This document shows positions 21,321-31,639 of a DNA stretch of 64,000 bases, one piece after another. The translations under genes and the position numbers were made by a program. Every line of letters begins with the position of its first letter. Position 1 is the stretch's first letter. The notes under the pieces are model-generated. The model saw nothing but the letters and a program-made list of their open reading frames with translations, did not search any database and was not told the origin of the DNA. The DNA is taken from NCBI RefSeq assembly GCF_042186555.1, contig NC_133328.1:333506039-333570038 (forward strand). Direction: 5' to 3'. The stretch comes from Aquarana catesbeiana. Taxonomy: Eukaryota > Chordata > Amphibia > Anura > Ranidae.

Positions 21321-23781
21321 TAGATAGGTCCGCGCTTAGGACAATATGAGAGCTGCTGCCTATTCCTGATTGGTACCCCAAAGGGTCCAATTTAAATAAG
21401 TGAATGGTATGGGAATAAAGACGGCGCTGCCCTCTAATTAATTGGGTGCTATAAACTAGTGTAGTGAGTGAACCCTGATAATAAAATTATGTGTCAATAG
21501 TGCAATCTCACAGAAATTTCAGAAATAACCAAAAAGCAAAAAAACATAAAATCAAAAAATCAAAAAACAAAAAACAAAAAACCAAAGAAAAACCGTAACC
21601 TCAGTACATGAGACACTAATAAATAAATGTAATCCCCCCGGTGGGGTAGATACGTATATCAGAATAGTGAGTGTAAAGATAATAGTGAACTCTGTGATTG
21701 AATAGAATAAATATCAAGTATTATATTTCCTCAAAACTCAAAAGTTTTGGGACAAAATGACGCAAAGAGTGATGTGAATTGTGTGATGGAAAATGGTTAA
21801 TTATGTGTGTATGTATTGCTACTGTGGTATCCGTGTTGCCGTTACCAGTGTATATACAAATTAATATCTAGGGTCATGAATTACTCCAATATTCAAAAGC
21901 GTTGGGACACCATGGCGTTTGTGAACCAAGACAAAAACTTAATTGTGAATCATGAAAAAAACTTATTTATGACACCCTATTAGCAAACTCCCTATGAGTT
22001 AAATCCAAGTATATAAAAGCATATAGCAGCCATAAAATCCAGTTCTATATATGCATGATAAGCAATTATTAGCTTCTAAAAAGTCCAAGCAAGGGGTCAT
22101 ATATTAGTGACCAGGTGGAGAAGACAAAGTTCAAGTATAATTGCTGTTTATTGCATCCTTAGGGACACACTAACAGTGACTTCTGTGCCTTTCAATCAAG
22201 ATGGTGACTTTGAGGTGCTCGCCCCCCAATGATACCCCACTCACCAGAGATGATCACCCCTGCAGGGGTACCGAGCGACAGAGTGGGTGTCCCAGGACAG
22301 GTGATGTTCATTCCTAGTGTGCTTCCATTCCTCTACTGCATGCGGTCCTCACAGCTACTCCAGGGAAAAGATGTGCTCTAGTATGATCAGGTTATTCTAA
22401 CGATTTGCCACCTTCAACTCTCCAGTATATCAGCAGGGCGTATGTTGGTTCTGTTCAAAGGAATCACTTCTTTGAAACGGAGAGCAAGGGTTTTTGCTAA
22501 ATGCTGGCAGGTGACAGTCTTTTCTACTCAGGCTGTGGCTGCTTTCACTGAGTTTGGATGTACCCCTCGATCAGAGCCTCCCCACACAGCAGCCAGACCA
22601 TCCAGTGTGCCCGCACGTAGCAGCACCCCAGGAAGAAGGGGGAACAGGAATCCACTTGATATGGCTTGCAAGGAGTCACACGTATAATTGCCCCCCCACC
22701 AACACACCACTGGGGGGTGGGGCCGGAACTCCTACTGTTGAGGAAAAGAGTCTGGCCGTCCAAGGAGGAAGGTGGCAAATCGTTAGAATAACCTGATCAT
22801 ACTAGAGCACATCTTTTCCCTGGAGTAGCTGTGAGGACCGCATGCAGTAGAGGAATGGAAGCACACTAGGAATGAACATCACCTGTCCTGGGACACCCAC
22901 TCTGTCGCTCGGTACCCCTGCAGGGGTGATCATCTCTGGTGAGTGGGGTATCATTGGGGGGCGAGCACCTCAAAGTCACCATCTTGATTGAAAGGCACAG
23001 AAGTCACTGTTAGTGTGTCCTCAAGGATGCAATAAACAGCAATTATACTTGAACTTTGTCTTCGCCACCTGGTCACTAATATATGACCCCTTGCTTGGAC
23101 TTTTTAGAAGCTAATAATTGCTTATCATGCATATATAGAACTGGATTTTATGGCTGCTATATGCTTTTATATATTTGGATTTAACTCATAGGGAGTTTGC
23201 TAATAGGGTGTCATAAATAAGTTTTTTTCATGATTCACAATTAAGTTTTTGTCTTGGTTCACAAACGCCATGGTGTCCCAACACTTTTGAATATTGAAGT
23301 AATTCATGACCCTAGATATTAATTTGTATATACACTGGTAACGGCAACACGGATACCACAGTAGCAATACATACACACATAATTAACCATTTTCCATCAC
23401 ACAATTCACATCACTCTTTGCGTCATTTTGTCCCAAAACTTTTGAGTTTTGAGGAAATATAATACTTGATATTTATTCTATTCAATCACAGAGTTCACTA
23501 TTATCTTTACACTCACTATTCTGATATACGTATCTACCCCACCGGGGGGATTACATTTATTTATTAGTGTCTCATGTACTGAGGTTACGGTTTTTCTTTG
23601 GTTTTTTGTTTTTTGTTTTTTGATTTTTTGATTTTATGTTTTTTTGCTTTTTGGTTATTTCTGAAATTTCTGTGAGATTGCACTATTGACACATAATTTT
23701 ATTATCAGGGTTCACTCACTACACTAGTTTATAGCACCCAATTAATTAGAGGGCAGCGCCGTCTTTATTCCCATACCATTC
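21317..23781. mobile_element. 2.47 kb foldback with about 1 kb arms and 15-bp TSD
   Basis: ACGTTCCGGAGGAAC is present on both sides (21302-21316 and 23782-23796), and deleting the insert restores the gypsy sequence. Left arm about 21400-22424 and right arm about 22767-23781 are near-perfect inverted copies (GTGAATGGTATGGGAATAAA against its inverse at the right end), separated by about 340 bp of spacer. About 80 bp at the extreme left have no partner. It encodes no protein. The long TSD argues for a reverse-transcription mechanism. A Penelope-like origin, where terminal repeats can be inverted, is an inference. Confidence 0.8.
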
Positions 23782-23911
23782 ACGTTCCGGAGGAACGCTC
23801 TTGGGTCTCATCCTCGGATGTACATGCCCCTGTCCTCCGTGATTTCCATAGACATTTTCACCTCAAGTCCAGTGGTCCTCAAAGGGGGAGGGGTCATTGA
23901 GGAGGGGGTAC

Positions 23912-24391
23912 TGTCAGGGCTGGGCTCAGCCCTTCCTTCTCTGAGCTGGCCACTCAGCTAATTGCCAGCTCCCATCTCTCTCCACAGTTACCCAGCTGTT
24001 GTTGGTTCTGCTCATCAGTCCTGCCTACTTAAAGCCATCCAGCTCACTTGATCTCTGCCTTCGCCTTGGTCACATCACAAGAAACAATCTCCTGTGTTCC
24101 TGTTTAAAGACTGGCTTTGCTGACATTCCTTCTGGCTACTTATCCTGCTTGCTGTTCCTCTACTTGGATCCCTGACTTTTGACCTGGCTGATTACCCGAT
24201 CTGGTTACTGAACTCTGGCTTGACTGATTACCCGATCTGGTTACTGAACTCTGGCTTGGCTGACTACCCAATCCGGTTACTGGACTCTGGCTATGCTTTG
24301 CCTACGCTTACTGTATTTACCTTTTTATGTTTATTAATAAACAAGTGTGATTTTACTGTACTTCTGTCGGTCTGGTTCATGGTTTCTGACA
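23912..24391 (+). repeat. 3' LTR of chromodomain gypsy
   Basis: Starts TGTCAGGGCTGGGCTCAGCC right after a purine-rich tract (GAGGAGGGGGTAC) and ends TTTCTGACA. It contains a three-fold repeat of GATTACCCGATCTGGTTACT (24191-24290) and an AATAAA at about 24345. Length is 480 bp. Confidence 0.85.
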
Positions 24392-24477
24392 GGGACCCCA
24401 CTACCCACCCCTGATCATTCAGAGTATTCCCCATTTATCACCACCCTCTGAACTCGCCCTTGTAGCCAGTTTTCAAT

Positions 24478-24864
24478 CTATGTATTCACCCTATGGTCCA
24501 TGCCAACGGACCTTATTTTGTACAGTAAACATTTATAGGGAATTGTGCCAAATGTTTTTGCAAAATCCAGATACACCATGTCTACGGGCCTTCCTTTATC
24601 AAGATGACAACTCACCTCCTCAAGGAAGGTTAAAAGTTTGGTTTGGCAAAAACAATTCTTCATGAATCCATGCTGATTACTGCTAAGGATACCATTTTCA
24701 TTACTAAAATCTTGTATATAGTCCCTTATTATCCCCTCTAAGAGCTTGCATACTGGTCTGCAATTCCCAGGGATGTATTTTGGGCCCTTTTTAAATATTG
24801 GTGCTTTTCTCCAAACCACTGGTACCATTTCAGTCAGTAGACTGTCAGTAAAAATTAGGAACAA
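24478..24864 (-). pseudogene. CR1 reverse transcriptase, N-terminal half
   Basis: Shows FKKGPKYIPGNCRPV (RT block 1), LLEGIIRDYI, NQHGFMKNCFCQTKLL (block 2) and VDMVYLDFAKTFGTIPYKCL, where the catalytic aspartate of LDFAKAFD is kept in DFAK. Reads into the gypsy border at 24397 and continues at 20185 beyond it. In frame with neither the endonuclease segment upstream nor the palm segment, so at least two frameshifts separate them. Confidence 0.85.
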
Positions 24865-24972
24865 TGGTCTGGCAATTACTTAGTTCCCTAAGTACCCTCG
24901 GGTGCAAGCCATCCAGTCCCGGTGATTTATTAATGTTAAGTTTCCAAAGTCTAATTCTAATTCTGTCCTCTG

Positions 24973-25413
24973 TTAGCCATGAGGGTGTTTCTTGTGATGT
25001 GTCATGAGGATAAACACTGCAATTTTGTACTGAAGCCCCCCGATTCCCTTGTGAAGACTGAGGAGAAGAATAAATTCAATACCTTCGCCATCTCCCCATC
25101 CTTTGTAACCAGATGTCCTTCTATTCTTTATGGGGCCAATAGGGTCTCTCCTCCCTTTTTTACTGTTTACATACTTAAAGAATTTCTTTGGATTTTTTTT
25201 GCTCTCCTCCGCTATGTGTCTTTCATGTTCTATCTTAGCCTCCCTAATTGCACCCTTACATTTCTTGTTGAATTCTTTATAAAGTCTGAATGCTGATGAT
25301 GATCCCTCAACCTTGCATTGTTTGAAGGCCTTCTCTTTTGCTTTTATATGCATTTTTACATTGGAGTTAAGCCATTCAGGACTTCTGTTCTTTCTTTTAA
25401 ATTTATTACCCAA
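24973..25413 (-). pseudogene. CR1 linker between endonuclease and RT
   Basis: Basic linker characteristic of CR1 pol: RSPEWLNSNVKMHIKAKEKA, YKEFNKKCKGAIREAKIEHE and PKKFFKYVNSKKGRRDPIGP. Lies between the endonuclease (25440-26241) and the RT (24864) in the expected order. Confidence 0.85.
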
Positions 25414-25439
25414 TGGGATGCATTGGCTAATGCCCTTAT

Positions 25440-26241
25440 TTAATATGCTCTTAAAGCGAACCCATCTCTCCTCTTGTTCTTTGTTCCTAACATTTTATCC
25501 CAGTTTATGCCTTCTAGCAAGGTTCGTAGTTTAGAGAAGTTGGCTCTTTTGGAATTCAGTGTCTTTGTATTTCCCTTATCTTTCCTAATTGTGTGATTTG
25601 TACTGAAGCCAATTGACCTGTGATCACTGTTTCCTAAATTGCCCCGTATTTCCATATCCGTGATCAGGTCTGTATTGTTGGTAATCTGGAAATCTAGTAA
25701 CGCTTTATTTATAGTTGGTGCATTTACCATCTGACCCATGAAATTGTCCTGCAAGACATTTAGGAACTGGTGAGCCTTAGATGAATGCGTGGTTCCCTCC
25801 GCCCAGTCTATGTCTGGATAATTTAAATCCCACATTATGATAACACTTCCCATCCTTGCTACTAATCCAAATTGTGGTAGGAGGTCGTCTCCCCCTCCTC
25901 TCTCAGGTTAGGTGGCCTATAGCATACTCCCGGTATTATTTCCCCTTAGCTTCATCCTTTTGGAGCTCTACCCATAAGGATTCCACCTCCTCCCTAGCTC
26001 CCTTAGTGATGTCATCTCTCACATTCACTTGTACAATATTCTTGATATATAGACATACCCCTCCCCCTTTTTTACTCTCTCTATCCCTGCAATAAAGGGT
26101 ATACTGTTGAATGGTTGCCAGCAAATCATGAGAGCTGTTGAACCAGGTCTCTGAAATTTCCACAAAATCCAAATCCTCCCCATACAACAGTATCTCTAGT
26201 TCACCCATCTTGTCCGCCAGACTCCTGGCATTGGTGAACAT
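25440..26241 (-). pseudogene. CR1 AP-type endonuclease
   Basis: Two open segments in different frames. 26241-25936 starts with TNARSLADKMGELE and has VEISETWFNSS (the conserved E of the ETW box) and KKGGGVCLYIKN. 25853-25440 contains WDLNYPDIDW (normally GDFN), LLDFQITNNTDLI and LGNSDHRSIGF, the SDH box with the catalytic His. Together they make the nicking endonuclease of a CR1 LINE. A frameshift near 25855-25935 and the GDFN-to-WDLN change mean it is dead. Confidence 0.85.
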
Positions 26242-26299
26242 GCCATGTAGTTTGGACCGGTCGCATACTAATCTCTTATTGGGTGTTCTGAGATTGCAA

Positions 26300-26770
26300 C
26301 CTCAAGCCATTGTTGCTGACAGTCCATTCAAAGGGTGCCTTTTATCACAGAAAATAAAAGAAAAAGAAAAAAAGAGTAAAAATATAATGCACCCAAAACA
26401 CCCTTAACCAAGGTGCAACACAACCCCCGCCTTATCCCCATATATCTAAAAAGCTTAGTATTCAATGTATTTTTTCCTTCTTAGTATTTTAGTAAAATAT
26501 TTATATAATAATTGTATTTACTTTATCAATAACATCTTCAGTGGGCGTTTCATAGTCTTCCATGGTCCTAGTCTGTTTCATTTTGCGAAAAGTCATCTGC
26601 ATCACAAATTTCTTCCCATCGCGCCAAAGACCCTCTCTGACATAACACTTGAAGCAGGGCAGGCTAGTACCTAAAGCACGAATTGGCCAAGCTTCAGCCA
26701 GTGGTACATCTTTGAAAAACAGTAGTTCATAAATACAATAGCTTGTAAGAGTTGTAGTTATAGCCTTTAG
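26300..26770. other. No gene; AT-rich with A-rich run
   Basis: The left part probably includes the start of the CR1 ORF2 or its leader. Beyond about 26420 I recognise nothing. Confidence 0.35.
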
Positions 26771-27461
26771 TTAAAGTGTTTGTTAACCCAAAAACAAAAA
26801 ACAAAAACAGATCCTGTTCCCTTAAAGCATGTTATACAGCACAGTGCTTGTGCTGTGTAATTTGGCCCCCTGTATCAACTAAAAATCCCCGCTGATCCTG
26901 CCAGGCTATACCCTCCCCCCTGTAAACTGACCACGATAATCAAGGCTGCTGAGCCCTGACACCGTGGTCAGTGTATGTGCCGCTGTCATCAGCAGCTCTG
27001 CCTACCTGTGTCTGTGTCTTCTATGTCCTCCTCCCCCCTCTCCTCCCTGCCTGTCTGCTCGTACCAGTGCCCGCCCCCCCACACACTATTGCTGCTCTCA
27101 TAACTTATATTAAATCCTGTAATCCCCTCCGTACCATAATAAGTGTCCCTGTGTCTGTGTAATGTAAAAAATCTTCTGATCTGTACCTTTATAAGCACGG
27201 CTCCCAGCACTCAGCTGACTGTCGTCTCTCACTCTCCTCTCGCCCCTTCCCAGCTGACATCAGCGGGAGTGCTCGGCCCTTCCTACTGGATCTGTGAGCC
27301 AGAGAGAGAAGAGAGCTGACAAGTCAGCTGAGCGCTGGGAGCCGAGCTCATATAGGTACAGATTGGCAGATTTTTTACATTACACAGACACAGGGACACT
27401 TGTTGTTATGGTACAGATGGGATTACAGGATTTAGTAGAAGTGGGTTAACAACCATTTTAA
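26771..27461. mobile_element. Inverted-repeat DNA element with inner palindrome
   Basis: TTAAAGTGTTTGTTAACCC at the left and GGGTTAACAACCATTTTAA at the right are imperfect inverted repeats. Inside, 27116-27200 and 27320-27430 are inverted copies (GTACCATAATAAGTGTCCCT against AGGGACACTTGTTGTTATGG). It shares CTGTAAACTGACCACG with the copy at 11424. No coding capacity. Confidence 0.7.
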
Positions 27462-28245
27462 CCAGAATGACACTGTAAAATACTTTAAAAAATAAAAAAA
27501 ATGAAATTACAAAATAAAAAAGAAAGTAATACAAATAAAATCTGTAACTAATTAAACAAAAAATAGTGATCATGGGTGGGAAATAGTTAATGTGGGAAAT
27601 ACAAAGGCCATTAACTAGAAAAAAGGGGCCACTTCCAGCTGGTATGTAAGCAGTTAAAGTGAAAAGCTGGCACACAGGCTCTGAACATGTGAAGTTTGGG
27701 GACACTCTTTTCTTCTGCTGAAACAAAAACCTGGCATGGGGAGATTGTTACTGGAGATGGTGGCGTGGTGTTGGTGAGTATCAAAGCTTCACTCTGAGGA
27801 GGAGAAAGCTGTCTATGGTCAAAGGATTGTATACTTAATTTTTGCTGCTGCCTGTTCTTTCCCCGGGCCATATAATTAGGCCTCCCCCACCCCTGCCCCC
27901 TGTGCCTGGAGAAAGACTCACAGGAAAATGAGGATTAAGGATGACTGAAATTAGGTCTCCCACCAAATGTACTTCCCCCACAAATTCAGAGGATACTTCT
28001 CCTCAGCTACCACCAGTAATTTTATCCAGTTTGCACTGCCATCCCTGTCAGGGGCAATCTTTGGGGCACACAAGTGAGGTGGATAGAGGAATCCTTCCTA
28101 CTGGGACATTGTAATCTGACAGTGGAACTGTCCACTGTCAGAATACAGTGATTAGCGGCTACAGAAGGCTGATTGAGGAAAAATCTCAAAGAAGCCTGTT
28201 CAGCAACAGTTGATCTAATGAATTTCGATCCATATTTGGCCAGCT
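27462..28245. other. No gene recognised
   Basis: Mixed-composition sequence with an A-rich run (27484-27510) and no domain-bearing frame on either strand. Confidence 0.4.
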
Positions 28246-28259
28246 TAAATGTTAGACCA

Positions 28260-29534
28260 GAAAAAATGTGTATACCATGCTACCTGATAAAGAACAAATA
28301 ATTATAAAACAGCTGCAGCTCAAAAATGTGAGATATACACAAATAAAATATTAATTATAAAAACGTGAGCAGCGCTATAAAAAGTGAGTACAATATATGG
28401 AAATTGTATAAATAAATATAAACCAAGGATCCGTGATGGACCCAAAGAATAAACAATATAAGTGCCAAAAAAAAAATTTTTTTTTACAATGACATAAAAG
28501 GGTGGTAAAAATTAGTCCCAAGGTGAAAAATGTAGAAACAATGAAGAATCCGTAGATAGACTCATCCAAAGAGTGTTCAAAACAAATAAAAGTGAGGTAA
28601 ATCGGTCACACAAATAGCGCCTTGTGAGAAAATCCACAACCGTATGTGTTAAGCGCTTACCAGACGGCAAGCTTTGGATAGCTTGTAGGTAGCCTGACAA
28701 TCAGTGGTAGGTAGCATCACACCATGGCTTCTCAGTAAAGACCCAGGAACATACAATGTTGCTCCATCCAATAGGCGATCAGGCTTCGCATCACAATGCA
28801 AGAATTGCAAGGAAATCCATGTGGAGTAGAAATCCCCATTCTGTGACTGGAGTTCTTAGACCTTTTTCCTTAAACGGCACCCCTGGTTATCTAATAGAAG
28901 ATCCTACTGCTACCTACCCTACAGGCAGAGGATGCTTGACATTGATGCCATACACACTGGTCACTCACTATAAGATTACAGTTCTGCGCCCAGTCCTCCT
29001 GGTCCCTTCTCTGCTAAGAAAAATCCTGAGTGAGAAACTATGTGCAAATAAAGACTACATGAAATGTGACACAGGTCCTGCCTACTGATCGCCTATTGGA
29101 TGGAGCAACATTGTATGTTCCTGGGTCTTTACTGAGAATCCGTGGTGTGACGCTACCTACCACTGATTGTCAGGCTACCTACAAGCTATCCAAAGCTTGC
29201 CGTCTGGTAAGCGCTTAACACATACGGTTGTGGATTTTCTCACAAGGCGCTATTTGTGTGACCGATTTACCTCACTTTTATTTGTTTTGAACACTCTTTG
29301 GATGAGTCTATCTACGGATTCTTCATTGTTTCTACATTTTTCACTTTGGGACTAATTTTTACCACCCTTTTATGTTTTTATCACCCTTTTATGTCATTGT
29401 AAAAAAAAATTATTTTTTTTTGGCACTTATATTGTTTATTCTTTAGGTCCATCACGGATCCTTGGTTTATATTTATTTATACAATTTCCATATATTGTAC
29501 TCACTTTTTGTAGCGCTGCTCACGTTTTTATAAA
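28260..29534. mobile_element. 1.27 kb foldback with 14-bp TSD
   Basis: TAAATGTTAGACCA flanks both ends (28246-28259 and 29535-29548). Arms about 28345-28785 and 29085-29530 are inverted copies, which is why an identical 62-codon frame appears on the minus strand at 28512-28700 and the plus strand at 29167-29355. The spacer of about 300 bp (28786-29085) is unique. A GCGCT motif lies near the outer end of each arm (TAGCGCTGCTCACG at the right). No protein is encoded. It belongs with 8845-10259 and 21317-23781 by its long TSD. Confidence 0.8.
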
Positions 29535-29859
29535 TAAATGTTAGACCACACAGATCATGAACTGAAGGAAAAAGACTGTTTTCAACAATTTTTAGGCATG
29601 TGTTATTAATTAGTGCAATAACCTTTAGCTATAACCACATCAGATGAGACAGTGGTGGAGGAGGAGGTGGTGAAGGAGGAAGGAAAGGAGGAATAGGTGA
29701 AGGAGATGGAGGACTGGAGGAAGGGGGCTTTTTTCAACAGTTCTTTGCCATATGTGATTCAGTAGGGCAATATGCACCACAATGCATGTGGGCCAGGGGA
29801 TGAGGCATTGCAGCCCGTTCCAACCTCAACCTATCCTTTCTGGTTCATTACACTATAGG

Positions 29860-31300
29860 TACGCTGCGCTCCAGCGACGTCAGCGGCTGGGGGGCGCGGC
29901 TACGCAATGACTGGCAAATTGTCAGATCCTTGCATGGGCGCAATGCGATCTATCCCTTGTGCGCAAGCGTCGGCGTATGGCGCCTACGTATAAAAACAAG
30001 GGATGCATCAGGTCCCTGTGAGCACCAGTAGTGGAAGGCACCCCTTATTGGACCCAGACACTCCAAGGTAAGTCTCCACCATGTGGAGACATTCCCTGAG
30101 CCCCAGGTCTCCCCCTCCCCGGGGTAAGCTATACCCTTACTTATTTTTTAAATATATGTCTTCGTAGGGTTAAACCCAGGAGCCGGCCACGGTGGGACTG
30201 TTTTGGATGTTTATCCACCGGGCATGCAGCTGGCATGATACAGGTTCCAACGAACGCTTATCCCACTTTGGCTCATTTATTGTACCTGGGTAAATATATC
30301 AACCCTTTTGACTCTTCACATCTTTGGGATCTATTCGTGGTGCCTCACTGCTTGTGACCATGGGAAGTTCCCCATGTGGTACTGGTCATCGGGCGCCCCC
30401 CGGTTTTGCTCTGACACAGCTGTTTCTTCTGCTCTCTTTTTTCTACTCTGTTTACCCACGAGCCCTTTGGGCAATTTTATTAGGCTTTGCAATATTTTCC
30501 AATATTCTTTTCACATTCATTCTGAGGATTCCACATCAGCTGAAGGGTATTTCTCTCACAGCGGTGTGAGGGCCCCATACCAGTGCTCTTTCTATGCCAC
30601 TTCACTTTTACTTTATTTTTCTCACCCTGTTGCACCTCTTATTTATCCTTTGTTCCACTCCCCTCTGTACTTGGTTCTCCCTGCGTGGGAGTTGTACAAT
30701 CATTTAACGCATATACTTCCTTCATAGATAATGGTAACACAATATGTACACGACCTCTATATGATCTGGGTCTGGCGTCCATGAAAACACGTCATTGTAC
30801 CTTGGGGGTCATAGGTGCTGCCTGAACACAAAGTCATTCCACCGGATATGTGCCACTGTTAATTTGTACCTTTTTACTTCTTCATGCTTTATATGATTAT
30901 TTTGATTTTTACCAACTTGTTTATTATTACTTTTTCTATATATGTCCAATTATCCAATGCTTGTGCTCATTTGGTCCTAGGATCTTTTTACTGTTCATTT
31001 CTTTAATGTGATGCTTTCTTTCTGACGTGCCTCCTTGTATATTTGTAGAACCCATACACTTGTAAAATACTTGCAACTCTCAAACCCCTGATGAAGGTAT
31101 CAGAATACCAGAAACGCATCAGGTATCGGGGTACATCACCCCCCCGGAGAGTACATCTAATATCATTATCTGTATACTTCCTGTTCTGATTTTGTATCAT
31201 TTTTCTATGGAATGCATTTTTTTCTTTGTATGTCATAGACGTCTCTACGTCTTTTTTAAGTACATTATTAAAATATACATTTTTTACCTCAAGAGTTGGT
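29860..31300. mobile_element. Probable Penelope-like or related retroelement, non-coding
   Basis: Same plan as 8845-10259: a CpG-rich block (29865-29985, GCGACGTCAGCGGCTGG), a TATAAAAA box (29989), a long non-coding middle and a hammerhead-like motif (31088-31120) with CCTGATGAAGGTATCAG. Borders and TSD were not resolved. The plus-strand frame at 30308-30727 (139 codons) has no recognisable domain and I do not treat it as a gene. Confidence 0.45.
31088..31120 (+). ncRNA. Hammerhead-ribozyme-like motif (degenerate)
   Basis: A perfect CTGATGA core is followed by a stem (GGTAT, loop CAGA, ATACC) bounded by single A bases, then GAAAC and GCATC. Stem III again reads ACGCAT rather than self-complementary ACGCGT. 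The A-A opposition at the foot of stem II and the weak stem I (CCC with GGG at 31128-31130 only by looping) make activity unlikely. The order and spacing fit the hammerhead plan better than chance similarity. Confidence 0.4.
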
Positions 31301-31639
31301 GGTCTATTAAAGTCCCAGTTTAAGGGGTATACTCCTTTCTGTGGTCTAATACATTAGGGATGGGACCACCATACTCTACACTTGTCATGATGGAAGCCTC
31401 CTTTCTGCTTATGCACCACATATAACCTCAGCTCCCCATAGCCCCTCCTCTTGCTATAATTACATGGGATGAGAAGGTGAATGATGTAGAGGTGAAGGAG
31501 GAAAGGGAATAAAAGTAGAGGGAGGAGTAGGTAAAGGACTAGAAGGGGAGGTTTGCAACAGTTCTTCGCCATATATGATTCAGTAGCGTAATAATCTGCA
31601 TATATAACTCCAGCTCCTTTGTACAGGGAGTCTATCACA

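Larger units (their letters stand above)
20186..24391 (+). mobile_element. Rearranged chromodomain Ty3/gypsy remnant, three LTR copies
   Basis: Flanks TGGAC (20181-20185) and GGGAC (24392-24396) approximate a 5-bp TSD within CR1. Contents in order: truncated LTR (20186-20330), end of pol with chromodomain (20331-20998), truncated LTR (20999-21116), a second shorter pol end (21117-21316), a foldback insertion, the rest of that pol end with the polypurine tract (23797-23911), and a full 3' LTR (23912-24391). gag, protease and RT are absent. The structure suggests LTR/pol recombination before or during insertion. It is the same family as the minus-strand copy at 39990-42342. Confidence 0.8.
17838..26300 (-). 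mobile_element. CR1-type LINE, minus strand, cut by two later insertions
   Basis: Three collinear minus-strand segments make one element: 26300-24397 (endonuclease and first part of the reverse transcriptase), 20185-19609 (RT palm) and 18265-17838 (C-terminal region and 3' UTR). The gaps are exactly the gypsy insertion 20186-24391 and the hAT insertion 18266-19608, each with recognisable target duplications. The 3' end is the CATAGTTACATACATAGTAGG-like tail. CR1 elements encode an AP endonuclease that nicks the target and an RT that copies the element RNA there. Frameshifts and stops break every segment. Confidence 0.85.
29643..31610. repeat. Diverged direct repeat flanking a CpG-rich element
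   Basis: A purine-rich GGAGGAGGTGGTGAAGGAGG stretch followed by CAACAGTTCTTTGCCATATG and TGATTCAGTAG (29643-29775) recurs as GAGGTGAAGGAGGAAAGGG and CAACAGTTCTTCGCCATATA at 31488-31590. They may be two copies of one repeat, or a duplication interrupted by the 29860-31300 element. Confidence 0.5.

Noticed and set aside
28512..29355. Identical 62-codon frames on opposite strands
   Set aside because: They are the two arms of a foldback element, not a gene pair.
30308..30727. 139-codon plus-strand frame
   Set aside because: No domain, composition like the flanks, and it lies inside a probable non-coding retroelement.
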